From Chrysopilus asiliformis (taxonomy: Eukaryota; Arthropoda; Insecta; Diptera; Rhagionidae), in assembly GCA_964034945.1 (NCBI GenBank), contig OZ035960.1, forward strand, positions 17,222,903 through 17,286,902: a stretch of DNA of 64,000 nucleotides, written 5' to 3'. A model generated the notes under the pieces. The model made no database searches and was not told the origin of the DNA. It saw nothing but the letters and a program-made list of their open reading frames with translations. A program made the translations under genes and the position numbers. Each line of letters begins with the position of its first letter. Position 1 is the first letter of the stretch. This document shows, in pieces, positions 11,455 to 22,100 of the stretch.

Positions 11455-12747
11455 ACACATGGATCAATAAGTCCCGAGACTAACAATGAAAACAACATTT
11501 TTTTTGCTAAATTTTTTTTTATTCATCAATATAATCACCTTTTAGGGTGATACAATCGTTCCAACGCTTTTCCAATTTTTCAATACCATGTTTATAAAAA
11601 AAATTATCTTTCGCTTCAAAATAAGCTTCAGTTTCAGCGATGACCTCCTCATTTGAGCCAAATCTTTTTCCCTGGAGCATTTTTTTAAGATCAGCAAAGA
11701 GCCAGTAGTCACTGGGGGCTAAATCTGGCGAGTATGGGGGGTGGGGAAGCAGATGAAAGCCCAATTCGTTCAATTTTGCCATTGTTTTCATCGACTTGTG
11801 GCAGGGTGCATTGTCTTGGTGAAAAAGGATTTTTTTTCTCTGCATGTGCGGTCGTTTTTTTGCGATTTCCTCCTTCAAACGCACCAGCAAGTCAATATAA
11901 TAATCACTGTTGATCGATTTACCTTTTTCGAGGTAGTCAATGAAAATCACGCCATGCGTATCCCAAAAAACTGACGCCATGACTTTGCCAGCTGACTGCT
12001 GCGTTTTCGGACGCTTCGGACGGCTTTCGCCAGCTGTGCGCCACTCAGATGACTGCCGCTTCGACTCTGGAGTGTAGTGATGTATCCATGTTTCGTCCAT
12101 GGACACGTAACGACGCAAGAAATCTTTTTTATTGCGAGTAAATAGCGATAAACAGCTTTCTGAATCATCGACTCGTTGCTGTTTTTGTTCCATCGAAAGC
12201 AATCGCGGCACCCACTTGGAAAAAACCTTTTTCATGCTCAATTTTTCATGAAGGATAGTAAATGCACTTCCATATGATATCTGTGTTATCTCAGCAATCT
12301 CATGGAGCTTCACTTTACGATCTTTCATTATAATTATTGTCACTTCACTCACATTTTCCGGTGTAACGGCTTCCACAGGTCTACCCGAGCGTTCCGCGTC
12401 ATTTGTGTCGGTACGACCACGTTTAAACTCGGCAAACCACCGACAAATCGTTGCTTTTGATGGACAAGAGTCCGGGTAACATTTTTCAATCCATTGTTTC
12501 GCTTGCACGGTGTTTTTACCCATTAAAAAACAATGTTTTATCAGAGCACGAAACTCGGTTTTTTCCATTTTTTAAACAAACTACAAAACGACTTTACTCC
12601 AACCTCGATAACTCAGCTGTTTCTGGTCCGATCGACTTAAAATTTTTACACGTTTCAAGCAAAGGTTAGTACTCTAGAAAGACGTGGTTACTGGTTTACT
12701 ACGAGCGTCATCTCTGGGTTAGTCTCGGGACTTATTGATCCATGTGT
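11455..12747 (-). mobile_element. mariner element copy 2 (irritans-like), inverted
   Basis: 1293 bp, the same length as copy 1, flanked by TA (11453-11454 and 12748-12749). It has the same terminal repeats and a complete transposase frame on the minus strand. The two copies have opposite orientation about 8.3 kb apart and differ by only a few bases. Confidence 0.96.
11519..12568 (-). CDS. mariner transposase (copy 2)
   Basis: A 349-residue DD34D transposase with the same domain order as copy 1: helix-turn-helix DNA-binding half, GRP linker, WVPRLL, then MDETW (D158), HQDNAPCH (D252) and SPDLAPSDY (D287). All three catalytic aspartates are present and the frame is uninterrupted. Against copy 1 it has A instead of V at residue 8, I instead of K at 78 and H instead of R at 89. 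A silent run of changes around the QQSAG segment also shows the copies are distinct insertions and not a simple assembly duplicate. Confidence 0.95.
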   Translation of the reverse strand: MEKTEFRALIKHCFLMGKNTVQAKQWIEKCYPDSCPSKATICRWFAEFKRGRTDTNDAERSGRPVEAVTPENVSEVTIIIMKDRKVKLHEIAEITQISYGSAFTILHEKLSMKKVFSKWVPRLLSMEQKQQRVDDSESCLSLFTRNKKDFLRRYVSMDETWIHHYTPESKRQSSEWRTAGESRPKRPKTQQSAGKVMASVFWDTHGVIFIDYLEKGKSINSDYYIDLLVRLKEEIAKKRPHMQRKKILFHQDNAPCHKSMKTMAKLNELGFHLLPHPPYSPDLAPSDYWLFADLKKMLQGKRFGSNEEVIAETEAYFEAKDNFFYKHGIEKLEKRWNDCITLKGDYIDE

Positions 12748-12749
12748 TA

Positions 12750-14502
12750 AGTCGGGGCAGATACCAAAAGTTCATTATCAGCATTTTTGCGGATCAGTAG
12801 GTGTGAGGGAAAGGGTTTTAGTTTGAGAACAGTCTTTTTTCTTACATGGTTCTTGCATGAGAAACGCTGATTTGTTAGCAACAAATTGCTTGTCTAATTT
12901 GACACTAGGCTATCACAATGGAAAAGTCATGCAGTGATAAGATATTTAGTCGATTCAATGAGTAAAGTAGATTTTTTTTAGGTATAACGAATTAATTTTA
13001 TTTCAGGTAGGCCAGTAGTCGGTTAATTGATGAATTGGATAGATATTGTATTAATAGTTGAAGTGTGGCTCACAAATTAGGTTTCGAAAATAGGTTTTTT
13101 TTTATTAGTTAGGATTATCATATTTATTGGGCTAACGTGAAACATCCTATATGAAAATTTCAAATGGAATTTTAATTGAATTGGAATTTAATGTATGGCA
13201 ATATTGTTTAAAACCGTATTTACTGAAATTTTTCTTTGACGTGATTGATTTTTACATCATAAAATCCCTATTTACAATTTATACAAGAGATAATTTGAAG
13301 GATGAAAGAATTGATTTAATCATTCATAAACAGTAAAAATAAAAATTCATCAGTGAGAGTCCAAATTCGCAATAGACCAATTAGGATAATTTAATATTAA
13401 TTGATTTGATTAAACAGATAATATTTTAATCAAAGAAAATGTAAATCAAACAGGAGATGTTGAGGATATAATTAAGGATTCTCGGAAGCAATATTCCTTT
13501 TTTGGTCGTGAAGAAAATTGAATGGAATCAAAGTGAAATGAAAAGATTCATTTGATTGGAATCGGGCGGAGCGAAGCGGAGGGTACGGATGATACCGCTG
13601 GAAGGCAAATTCAACAGCCTTAACTCATGCTAGTAAAATCCTTAGAGAATTTATTTTGCTTCAATTAAAATAACAGATAAATATTGTATGGATATAACAT
13701 AAAAATGTCTATGTGTAACTAGAAAACCAAAAGCGAAAAGAAACGCAATTTTAGCAAAATATTTCAAGCTTTTAGGTTTTTAGTGGTGGTGGTGGTAGGT
13801 AGGTAAGATGCCAGTAGATACAGATGAAATCCTCAAGGTCAAAATCGCGTACAAATGAAACGAATCAACGTTGCGAACGAACAAAATAATCAGTAAATAA
13901 GCAATTTGCATTACAATTTCAGTTCACAGAAAATTAGTTTAACAAGTCAACAATTTTCCTTCAGTAGGTAGATAATTCGTTTTGAAGTAATTTGAGACGG
14001 ATGTGGGGGTGTAGTGGTTTAATCTAAGAAAAATACCCACTCTGAATGATGTCCTGAATGAAACAAGATATCCTACTATGATCATCAGAAAATTTTCCTA
14101 TAGCAAATTTTTGAAACGCTAAAAAAAAAGATATTGGTTTCTTCATTAATGTTTATTGATAAAAGTTGTGACTGGGCTTCGTGAGCTGAGAGTGTTATAA
14201 ATGTTTTAAAAAAAAATAAATTTGAAAAAAAAATTAGAATCATTGTTGAAGAACACAAAAAGTTCCCAAAAACCATGTGTGTTTTCTCTGTCAGATTCGG
14301 AACTTTCCACCTAAGCTGCAAAAACGTTTCTAAAGTCTCCAAACGGTCTTTTTTTCTGGGATGCATTGTTTTAGATTTTTGGTTTCAGATGTCTTTTCTA
14401 TTATCTTTGTAGGAAGCAAGAAAACATTTTAGTAAAATGTCTGTCAAGCTAAGCTTGTAGCTTTATAAATTTGAAATTTTTGGACTGGGATTTAGCGTCC
14501 CC
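12750..14502. other. Intergenic stretch, no gene seen
   Basis: AT-rich DNA with a GGTGGTGGTGG/TAGG simple tract near 13783-13805. Open frames at 13151-13336 and 14085-14366 show no domain and are judged chance. Confidence 0.4.
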
Positions 14503-15343
14503 ACACGGCAAAAAATCCTGGAGTATTTTTATACCCGTATGGTGAAACCAAAGGGTATATTAACTTTGCCTTACCGTTTGTAACGCCAAGATCCCGTCAT
14601 CACACACAAAAATGAATCACACCAGTGTGCGTTTAGAATGATAAAAAAAAATTGAATTTTGCATGTCCGTCTGTGGCGCGGATTCCAGGCGCACGGATTG
14701 AGCTAGAGACTTGAAATTTTACGCAGATTGGTTTTTAGTAAAATGCAAGGCTAAGTTCGTTCATGGGTAAAAATGGACCATTAAGGGGGGTACCCCCCAT
14801 ACGAACGAAAACGATTTTTGCGAACACCTCAAAAACGGTGCATCTTATCAAAAAAGTGCAAGAACAAAAGTTATTTAGGATATGATTCTACATAAAACTC
14901 CCATACATCAAAATTCTATTGGAACAAATTTAAAAAAAATCTTATTGTAAAGTTTGACTTCAAGGTGGAATTTTGGTACAACTGCTCGAATTTTGATACG
15001 AATATCACCATACGGGTCTCCAATGATTGCCAGATTGGCAATTATAGCTTTTGTTATGTATCAATCCAAAAATTATATTGACGAAATCTTAATACATATT
15101 TTGAATTGGAATTTAATACATGCGAATTTTTGAAAATATTTTAGCCTTTGTTGCAGTCATATTTGAACAGTTTTTATGTCTACAATTTAATCAAAATTTT
15201 AGACTTTAATACTGAATTAAACCAAAAATAAATTTATAAAAATTTCCAATCCATATTATTGGATTAGAATTTTCCCTTGGATTACAAATAGGTCCAGCGT
15301 AATCCAATTTGGATTGGAATTTACTCCAAGATTTTTTACCGTG
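14503..15343. mobile_element. Older TIR element split by a family A insertion
   Basis: The left end CACGGCAAAAAATCCTGGAG is mirrored by the right end CTCCAAGATTTTTTACCGTG, with two or three mismatches. Between them lie the family A copy at 14526-15059 and a residual AT-rich body (15060-15320) that repeats AATCCAA/TTGGATT motifs. No transposase. Confidence 0.7.
14526..15059 (+). mobile_element. Family A element, copy 2
   Basis: Plus-strand copy from TTTTATACCCGTATGGTGAA to the TAGCTTTTGTTATGT block. It has the subterminal inverted pair ACCCGTATGGTGA / TCACCATACGGGT, the TTGAGCTAGAGACTTGAAAT block and TACCCCCCATACGAACGAAA. The GACGG/CCGTC tract is short in this copy. Confidence 0.88.
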
Positions 15344-16227
15344 CAAGCTACTCATAAAAACTGACATTAATATTGGGTGCTCTTATTGCCTGTGCAATTG
15401 TAAGTTTATGTGTTTGTAAGTAATCTTTTTTCTCGAAAACGGTGTGAACGATTTTGGTAAAACATGGGTACCCACTTTCGGTAGTGTAATATAAGATGTT
15501 CAAAGTAACTAAGTTCAATAATGTTGCCTATAGCTCCGTTATTTATTTTAACCTGCTGGTGGAGGAACCAGCAATTTAACAGGCGTCCAAAAGGACTGCC
15601 AGAATATTGAGAAAAAAGCAAACTGCTCGACTTAAGCGTTAGTTTATTTCTGAATTCTTCCTAGAGCTAATACGGCTTTTATAGGCGCCGCTTTCTTATT
15701 TACAATATTGCACATAATTCTACAAGTGCCCTAAATTCTTAAATACATAATTACTTTCTTAAATGTTAAATAAACTTTTTCTCACGGTGCACTTTGTTGT
15801 CTTAGGTTCGGAATCATAAATTATCAAATCGTCAATTGTGTCATCCGAATCAAATTTCATCTTCGATTTGAATGCACCTTACTACCGTATGCTTGTGCAT
15901 TGAGTGGACTTTATGTTGAGTCATGAAGTTCACAGCACGAGTAACCCATTGCATGCATACTTATGGTCATGTCGTAATTTGTCATCGATTGTTTATTTTG
16001 TTTTTAATTTATGATTTCGATACCATTACAGTAGATCATATCGTATACAGAATTCGTTAAGGTCCGAGAATATCCAATCGGTCTTTTTTTCGAAAAATTA
16101 GCATTGGGGAGTTGTTTTTTTGGATGGTGGATTTTGAATGAGTACTATAGGGTTAATATGACTATTTTTTTACACAAGAAATCATCGTTTTTGGAAATCG
16201 CCGAGCGTGAATCGGTCTTGCAGGTTC
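15344..16227. other. Intergenic stretch, no gene seen
   Basis: No recognisable coding frame or repeat family. The frame at 15406-15621 on the minus strand has no recognisable domain. Confidence 0.4.
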
Positions 16228-16395
16228 TTACTTCATAAAATACGTCACACATTTAGGGAGGGAGGAGGAGGAGGGTTTGCGGTAGTGTGACAAAGGTACT
16301 AAACTCCATACAAAAAGTCGTGAAAAGCTTATCAAGAGGGTGGAAGGGCAGTGGTTCGAAATGCCGAAAATTTGAGTGACGTATTTAGTGTTTTA
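16228..16395. mobile_element. Family C MITE, copy 1
   Basis: Begins CTTCATAAAATACGTCAC and ends with the inverted GTGACGTATTTAGTG. The interior has GGTGTGAC-like, TACTAAACTCCATACAA and GAGGGTGG blocks shared with 25452-25610. Confidence 0.7.
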
Positions 16396-17814
16396 CCCGG
16401 TCATTAGAAATTGATTCTCTACATTTCAATTTTTTTCACTATTTTTAAACTGATGTGTTCACAAGTTCTTCATTTAAAATTTGCCAATATTAAACTAAAA
16501 ATCTCAAGGACTTCTCTTGTTGTTCGTACCATTCTATAAGTGCGACTTAAGCCTGCCACTTTGACATTGTCCGTTTATGGTGAATTTTCCTAGCATAACG
16601 TTCTCTAATTTTAGAATTATAGTCACCACAAGACAGGAATACGATAAACAGAAGTACTGAATTGACTTTTTTTTATCTTTTATTTTGAGGAAAAGTCTTG
16701 GCATAAAAAATCGGATTTTTTTTACTCATCCTTGAATGACGACTGAGTCAACGTAGAAAACGTCGTAAGATATATTTACAATTTTACGGGAATAGATGAT
16801 TGTTGAATTTGGTGCCCGGCGACGATTCACAGGACTCGTGAGCATAAACGGCCAAAGTTTGGTAGATTTTTTTTCAAATATTGTGACAATATACCAAAAA
16901 TGTAATGTTTAGAATATTTCAGTTTTATGCGAAATTTGAGAGACAGAGAGATAGAGAGACACAAAAATGTGAACAAATAAAAAATGGCCATCTGGGATGG
17001 TTTTTTTTTCTGCTGTAATGTTTTTTCTTGGGTTTGTCGAGTATTTTTTATGCTTTGGTCCTCTCTATATTTTTAACCTCGAGGGAAAACATCGAAACGA
17101 AATCTATGTGTCTACACCTGAGGACATCTACATTCAACTGACTACGTATTGTATATAAATGCGATGAACGCGTACCTGTACCTACTTTGGTTTCCCTCAG
17201 GTGTTCAAATATTGTTTAAGCTAATGGCCCCTTTATATTCTTAAAGCTTCTTATTGTAATACCCTAAAAGAATAGGCTGTTCGCTTTGGTGGGGGAATTA
17301 AAAATGTCCACGGGATATGAGTACACTTCAACAAAATATACAGCAAGCCAGAAAAGTATAACGGCGAAAAGAAAAAAAATTTAAATAAAGTCATAAATCA
17401 TGATATTATGTTGGCTGGCAAATTGTACATTTTCATTTAAAATTTTCTTCCTTTACTTTTATTCTTGGGGATTTCTTGTCCGTTCCTCTAACTTTCAAAT
17501 AAAGTCTTGTAAAGTCTTTGGTAGGTGGTGATCTTATTCTGTATAATATGCTTATCTAGTGATGTTTTACAAATCCACGGGGGCTTATAGACGACTTGGT
17601 TCAGCCTTAACATGGCATTTATAGCTTCTTATTGCTCTTTTGTGGGGGTTTTGTTCATAATTTCAAGAGGACACAATTTCGTATAATTGAAGCAATTTCA
17701 AAATTAGAAATTGTAATAATTTTAATAGTTTGGAAATTCAAGTAATAAAATTGTTTGTTAGTAAAATTAATTTATTTAGTTACTAGTAGCGTATTGGAGT
17801 TGCAAAAGTGGCGT
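16396..17814. other. Intergenic stretch, no gene seen
   Basis: Contains a GAGACAGAGAGATAGAGAGA simple tract near 16935-16960. Otherwise AT-rich with no identifiable gene. Confidence 0.4.
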
Positions 17815-17965
17815 TATAAAATAGGTCACATTCATGTTCGATTTTTCGTACCCCTTCTCCTCTAGACTAGCATTTTAACTGTTTCTGTGTGGGATTTTAT
17901 ACCTTCGTCACATTCCCTCTCTCCACCACCCAAATGTGTGACGTATTTTATGTTCTATTCCTTAA
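17815..17965. mobile_element. Family C MITE, copy 2 (degenerate)
   Basis: The left end TAAAATAGGTCACATTCATG is weaker than usual. The right end AATGTGTGACGTATTTTATG matches the family. The interior has the typical CCTTCGTCACATTCCC segment. Confidence 0.6.
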
Positions 17966-17976
17966 ATCGTCACTAA

Positions 17977-18340
17977 AGGTGCCGCTCCACATGAGAGTAA
18001 ATACGAGAGTAACTCTCAAAAACTCTCGAGAATTACTCGCAGGAGGTTGTCCATTTGAGAGTTAATTTCGGCGAATTTTCTATTGCTACTAGCGAATTCG
18101 AGCTTCTAGTTTCTAGCGTTCTCGAGAGCTACTAGCGAAATTTAAACGCTGTTTGTATCTGGCGAGCAACTCCCCGAGAGTTCAATGCAGGCATGTCGAC
18201 TAGAGAGTAGAATCACTTTTGACAGCTCGCAGAAACTAGCTCGCGAGTTTTTGCGAGCGACTCTCAGAGACGTGTCCATTTGCGAGTAGCTGCTATCGAG
18301 AGGTTCTCCCTGGCATTTACTCTCATGTGGAGCGGCACCT
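17977..18340. mobile_element. MITE with TAA target duplication (PIF/Harbinger-like)
   Basis: 364 bp. The left end AGGTGCCGCTCCACATGAGA is inverted at the right as TCTCATGTGGAGCGGCACCT. TAA flanks both sides (17974-17976 and 18341-18343), as expected for 3-bp TWA targets of PIF/Harbinger elements. The interior is built of many CTCGAGAG, CTCTCGAGA and GCGAGT words in both orientations, giving strong self-complementarity. No coding capacity. Confidence 0.85.
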
Positions 18341-18343
18341 TAA

Positions 18344-19070
18344 GTATCAATGAACAAAATATTTTTGCTAGGAAATTACTCTTCTCACACATTTGCACGA
18401 AAACATGAATCAAAATCTCAGCTCAATCGATCGAGAGGAGATATGTGGTGTATTTGATGTTTTGTAACCTTTAAACATTGGTTCTGGCCTGATATAACTC
18501 TAGCTGGATGAAATGCAAAATAATATCAATTAAGATTGGCTCTAGAAAAAGCGGCCTGTTTTCGGTAAGAGATTTTAACAAAAAAAAATTGTTGGCCGGT
18601 AAAGAGAGGAAGGGGCCACCGTTGAAGTTACGTCATACACAAACATTAAAAAAATCGTAAAACGAGCTGCAACCCCTTAGGTACTGAACATTCTCTATCA
18701 CTAGATTTCTACAAACGTCAAAATATAAGTATCACAAATCGTAGTTAAAAAACTTACAATGAAAAAGTTAACTAAAGCATTTATATATATTTTATGGTAT
18801 AAATAGTTGAAAGAAGTTGACAAGAATTAATGATATATATTTGAAATCTATCAAAATTGAAGTCACCGAGGCCTGTTTACGTCCTCTGAGATAAAAATTC
18901 TTTATTTAGGACAACACATCGATCTATAAATTATGTTTGAATATCTGAAAAAAATACACATGTTTGGCATTTATACTAAAATGTTTAATGATAAATGAGC
19001 CAGAGAGAAATGTTTACATTTGCTCAACTTATGAATATCAATTTGAAGTTTTTTTTTCTTCTTTTTACAG
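18344..19070. other. DNA upstream of the dpr coding start, no element identified
   Basis: AT-rich stretch running up to the splice acceptor of the first coding exon. An upstream non-coding exon and the promoter of the dpr-type gene are not recognisable, and may lie left of here. Confidence 0.4.
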
Positions 19071-19140
19071 ATATCTTTTACACAGAAGGTTATGTCGAAC
19101 CGAATACTTATTTTAACCGTCCTGCTTTCCATAGCAAATG
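19071..19140 (+). CDS. dpr: dpr-type gene, coding exon 1 (signal peptide)
   Basis: The acceptor TTCTTCTTTTTACAG ends at 19070, so a 5' non-coding exon must lie upstream. The ATG is at 19092-19094, and residues 1-16 (plus the first base of codon 17) form a hydrophobic leader, MSNRILILTVLLSIAN. It ends at donor G|GTAAGT in phase 1. Bases 19071-19091 are 5' UTR. Confidence 0.85.
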
Positions 19141-22100
19141 GTAAGTTTTGTTTTCACAAAATAAAACATAAAATTTTCATATTGAATAAATAGAAATATA
19201 AATAGTTTGGTTTTGACTGCTATCTTCATATTTGACAAATGATAACAAGTTCTTAGAGCTGCTCATAAAATACGTCACGCTTTTTGTTTCGCAGCTTTTT
19301 TTCTTGTTGAGTATTTTCGCGATTTTTTGTATGAGCTCGGATACCGCCGTCACACTATCATAGAACCTGGTTTACCCCAAATACGTGACGTATTTTATGG
19401 ACAGTGTTTTAATTTTCCAGGCGCAATTTATGTCACCCGTGACGTTAGCGGTTGACATATTTCCCCACAACACTTGTCGACCATTAACGTCCCGGTTAAC
19501 ATAAATGCTGGGTGAGTTATTTTTAATTTTTTTTCTTGGATTTTGTACACCAATTTGTGGCCAAAATATGACTTCATTGTTAAAAGTATCAAAACTGTGG
19601 AGTTATTTTTAAAACTTAGAAAAACTTGTGTATTTTTTTTGTCATGCTGTTTTAGTTAATTTATTTCTGATATATTGACGTATATTTAACTTGATTTCAG
19701 GCGATTATTTTTCAAATGATAATTCCGAAGTTGATCATGCATATCCGAACTCAACGGGTGAAAAGAGTAATAATTCACCGAAATCAGTATATTTTGATCA
19801 TTCGTTTACACAAAACATTACAACAATAGTGGGACAGACGGCTTTCTTGAATTGTAGGGTAATAAATTTGGGACAAAAAACGGTAAGTTCAATTCACTAA
19901 CAGTAAACGTAGATGATTGGAAAATTCCTATAACATTTTTTTTCCGAATGTACACTCGTTTATTTAACACGATGGAAAAATCCAATAAAATACGCCATTG
20001 AGCTAGAAAAAATTCTTTGTAGGTGTCATGGGTTCGACACAAGGACATCAATTTACTGACCGTTGGACGGTATACATATTCAGCCGATGAAAGATTTATT
20101 CCGCTCCGTAATGAGGGAACTGGGGACTGGACACTTCAGGTATATTCAATACGCCCACTCTAAATCCATTCTTATCATCATATATAGTCGTATAATAATA
20201 TTTTCATTGATTTTTATGGCCACTATAAAACCATTTTCACTTGTAATAATTTTTTTTTTTGCTATATCTTACACGTAAATAAATATGGTTTTCTGATTTC
20301 GCAGATAAAATACGCGCAGAAAAAGGATTCTGGAGCATATGAGTGTCAAGTATCGACCACTCCACCAATGGGTGTTATAATGCATCTTCTTGTTGTTGGT
20401 ATGTATAAAAACTACAAAAGACATTTTGCATTTTAATGGGAATTAAATTATATTGCATACGTCAATTGCATTTATTTTGGACTAGATTTTAAAATTCCTG
20501 GAACAAGTTTTTATTGTAGAGGCTTTTCAATCCATCTCAAGTGCACGAATAAAAAAAAATCTGTCCCGGATTTATTTAAAATTTGGCTCAACTTACACCC
20601 TTGTTAAAAGAGAAAGCTTGTTAACCCTTAGAGGCACAGAAAAATAGCAAATATTTTCACCCTTGCGGCACTCGAAAATTTTTTTTATTTTTTATTTTTT
20701 TAGTGGTACCATTTTAAAGTATCATACGGCAATGAAAGACGGTTTAAGTGGTGGTACAATTTTGATACCACCGTGCAGTATTTGTTACAAAAAAGGTGGT
20801 ACATCGTGTGTACCACCAAGCCTTTAAGGGTTAAAACAGATCTTTATTTCCAGCAGTTTCAGTTTCAAAGTTACAAGATTTAAAAAAATTAATTTTCTTT
20901 TAAAGTGCAATCATAAAAAAAAATATGATTCAGGCTGGGAATTTGTTAACGTCTTTGCCAGATACTGAATAAAACTCACAAGTCGTTGATTCTAATTCTA
21001 GATATATTCAAAAAAGGATTAATAATACAAAATTCGGTTACTAAATTAATTTTACAATTCGGTAAAAATGTATGTACGTGTTTTCCTCGACACGATCGAA
21101 TTCGAACAGAGTGAATTTTAGCTAAAGTCTCTCAAAAAATTTGTTGATTCTGGTAGAGTAGTGTTGCCAGACCGATCGTAAACAGAATTAGAGAGAGGAG
21201 TGATGTTAAACGCGTTTTGAAGGTAACGTTATCAGCTTTCATTTGCTGTATAATGTTAATATTTTGGACAGTTTTTAATTTCGAGGTCACATTAGACCCT
21301 AAATATCTCAAAAAGTCATATTTACTTGTTTATTTCAAAACCATTCCGGTAAAGTTCCATAAAGAATTGTACTGAGAACATATCTTTTTGATTTTTTTAA
21401 AATATGCAAGCGAAATTTTCATACAACCTGATTTTTTTAACGAACTGTAAGGGTATATTAGGTGACCAAAATTTTGATGAAAATCTTGACAAACATTTTT
21501 TTACTCTTTAACTTGACATAGATTCACCCATCTAAAAAAACGCGGATGTGGCAAAATGCCATTAAATGGCAAAAAGCTATTAAATTTCATATCTTAACCT
21601 TGTTTATAACTTTTCTAATAAACAGAATTAGTCGCACAGGTAACCCTCGTATAGCACGGTCTCCTGCAACACGGTTTCGCTCTAACACGATCAGCAGTTT
21701 GCGGAAATCCTCCAAAACCAATAGGAAAAATTCATATCTGCGCTGAGTCTCATATAAGACGGTTTCTTACAACACGGCATTTTCAATGAAACTATATATA
21801 TTATGTTATAGGAGGGTTACCTGTATAGCAAAGAAGGGAAAATTGCATTAGTATAATGCTTAGAAATTCAAAATTGTAATGAAGTTTGCTTTGAAACAAC
21901 TTTAAAATGTCACAAAAAGCATTGCAATATTCTTATTTACATCAAATTGAAACTTTTGAAATTGAATGTTGGATATTTTAAAATCGTACCTTTGGTAGAT
22001 ATACCTTTTTTCGAATTTAAATTTTTACGACATAATCACATTTTCAACATACAGGATTTTACAGGGTATTCTTGGTAGATAGAAAAATTCTAAAAACATA

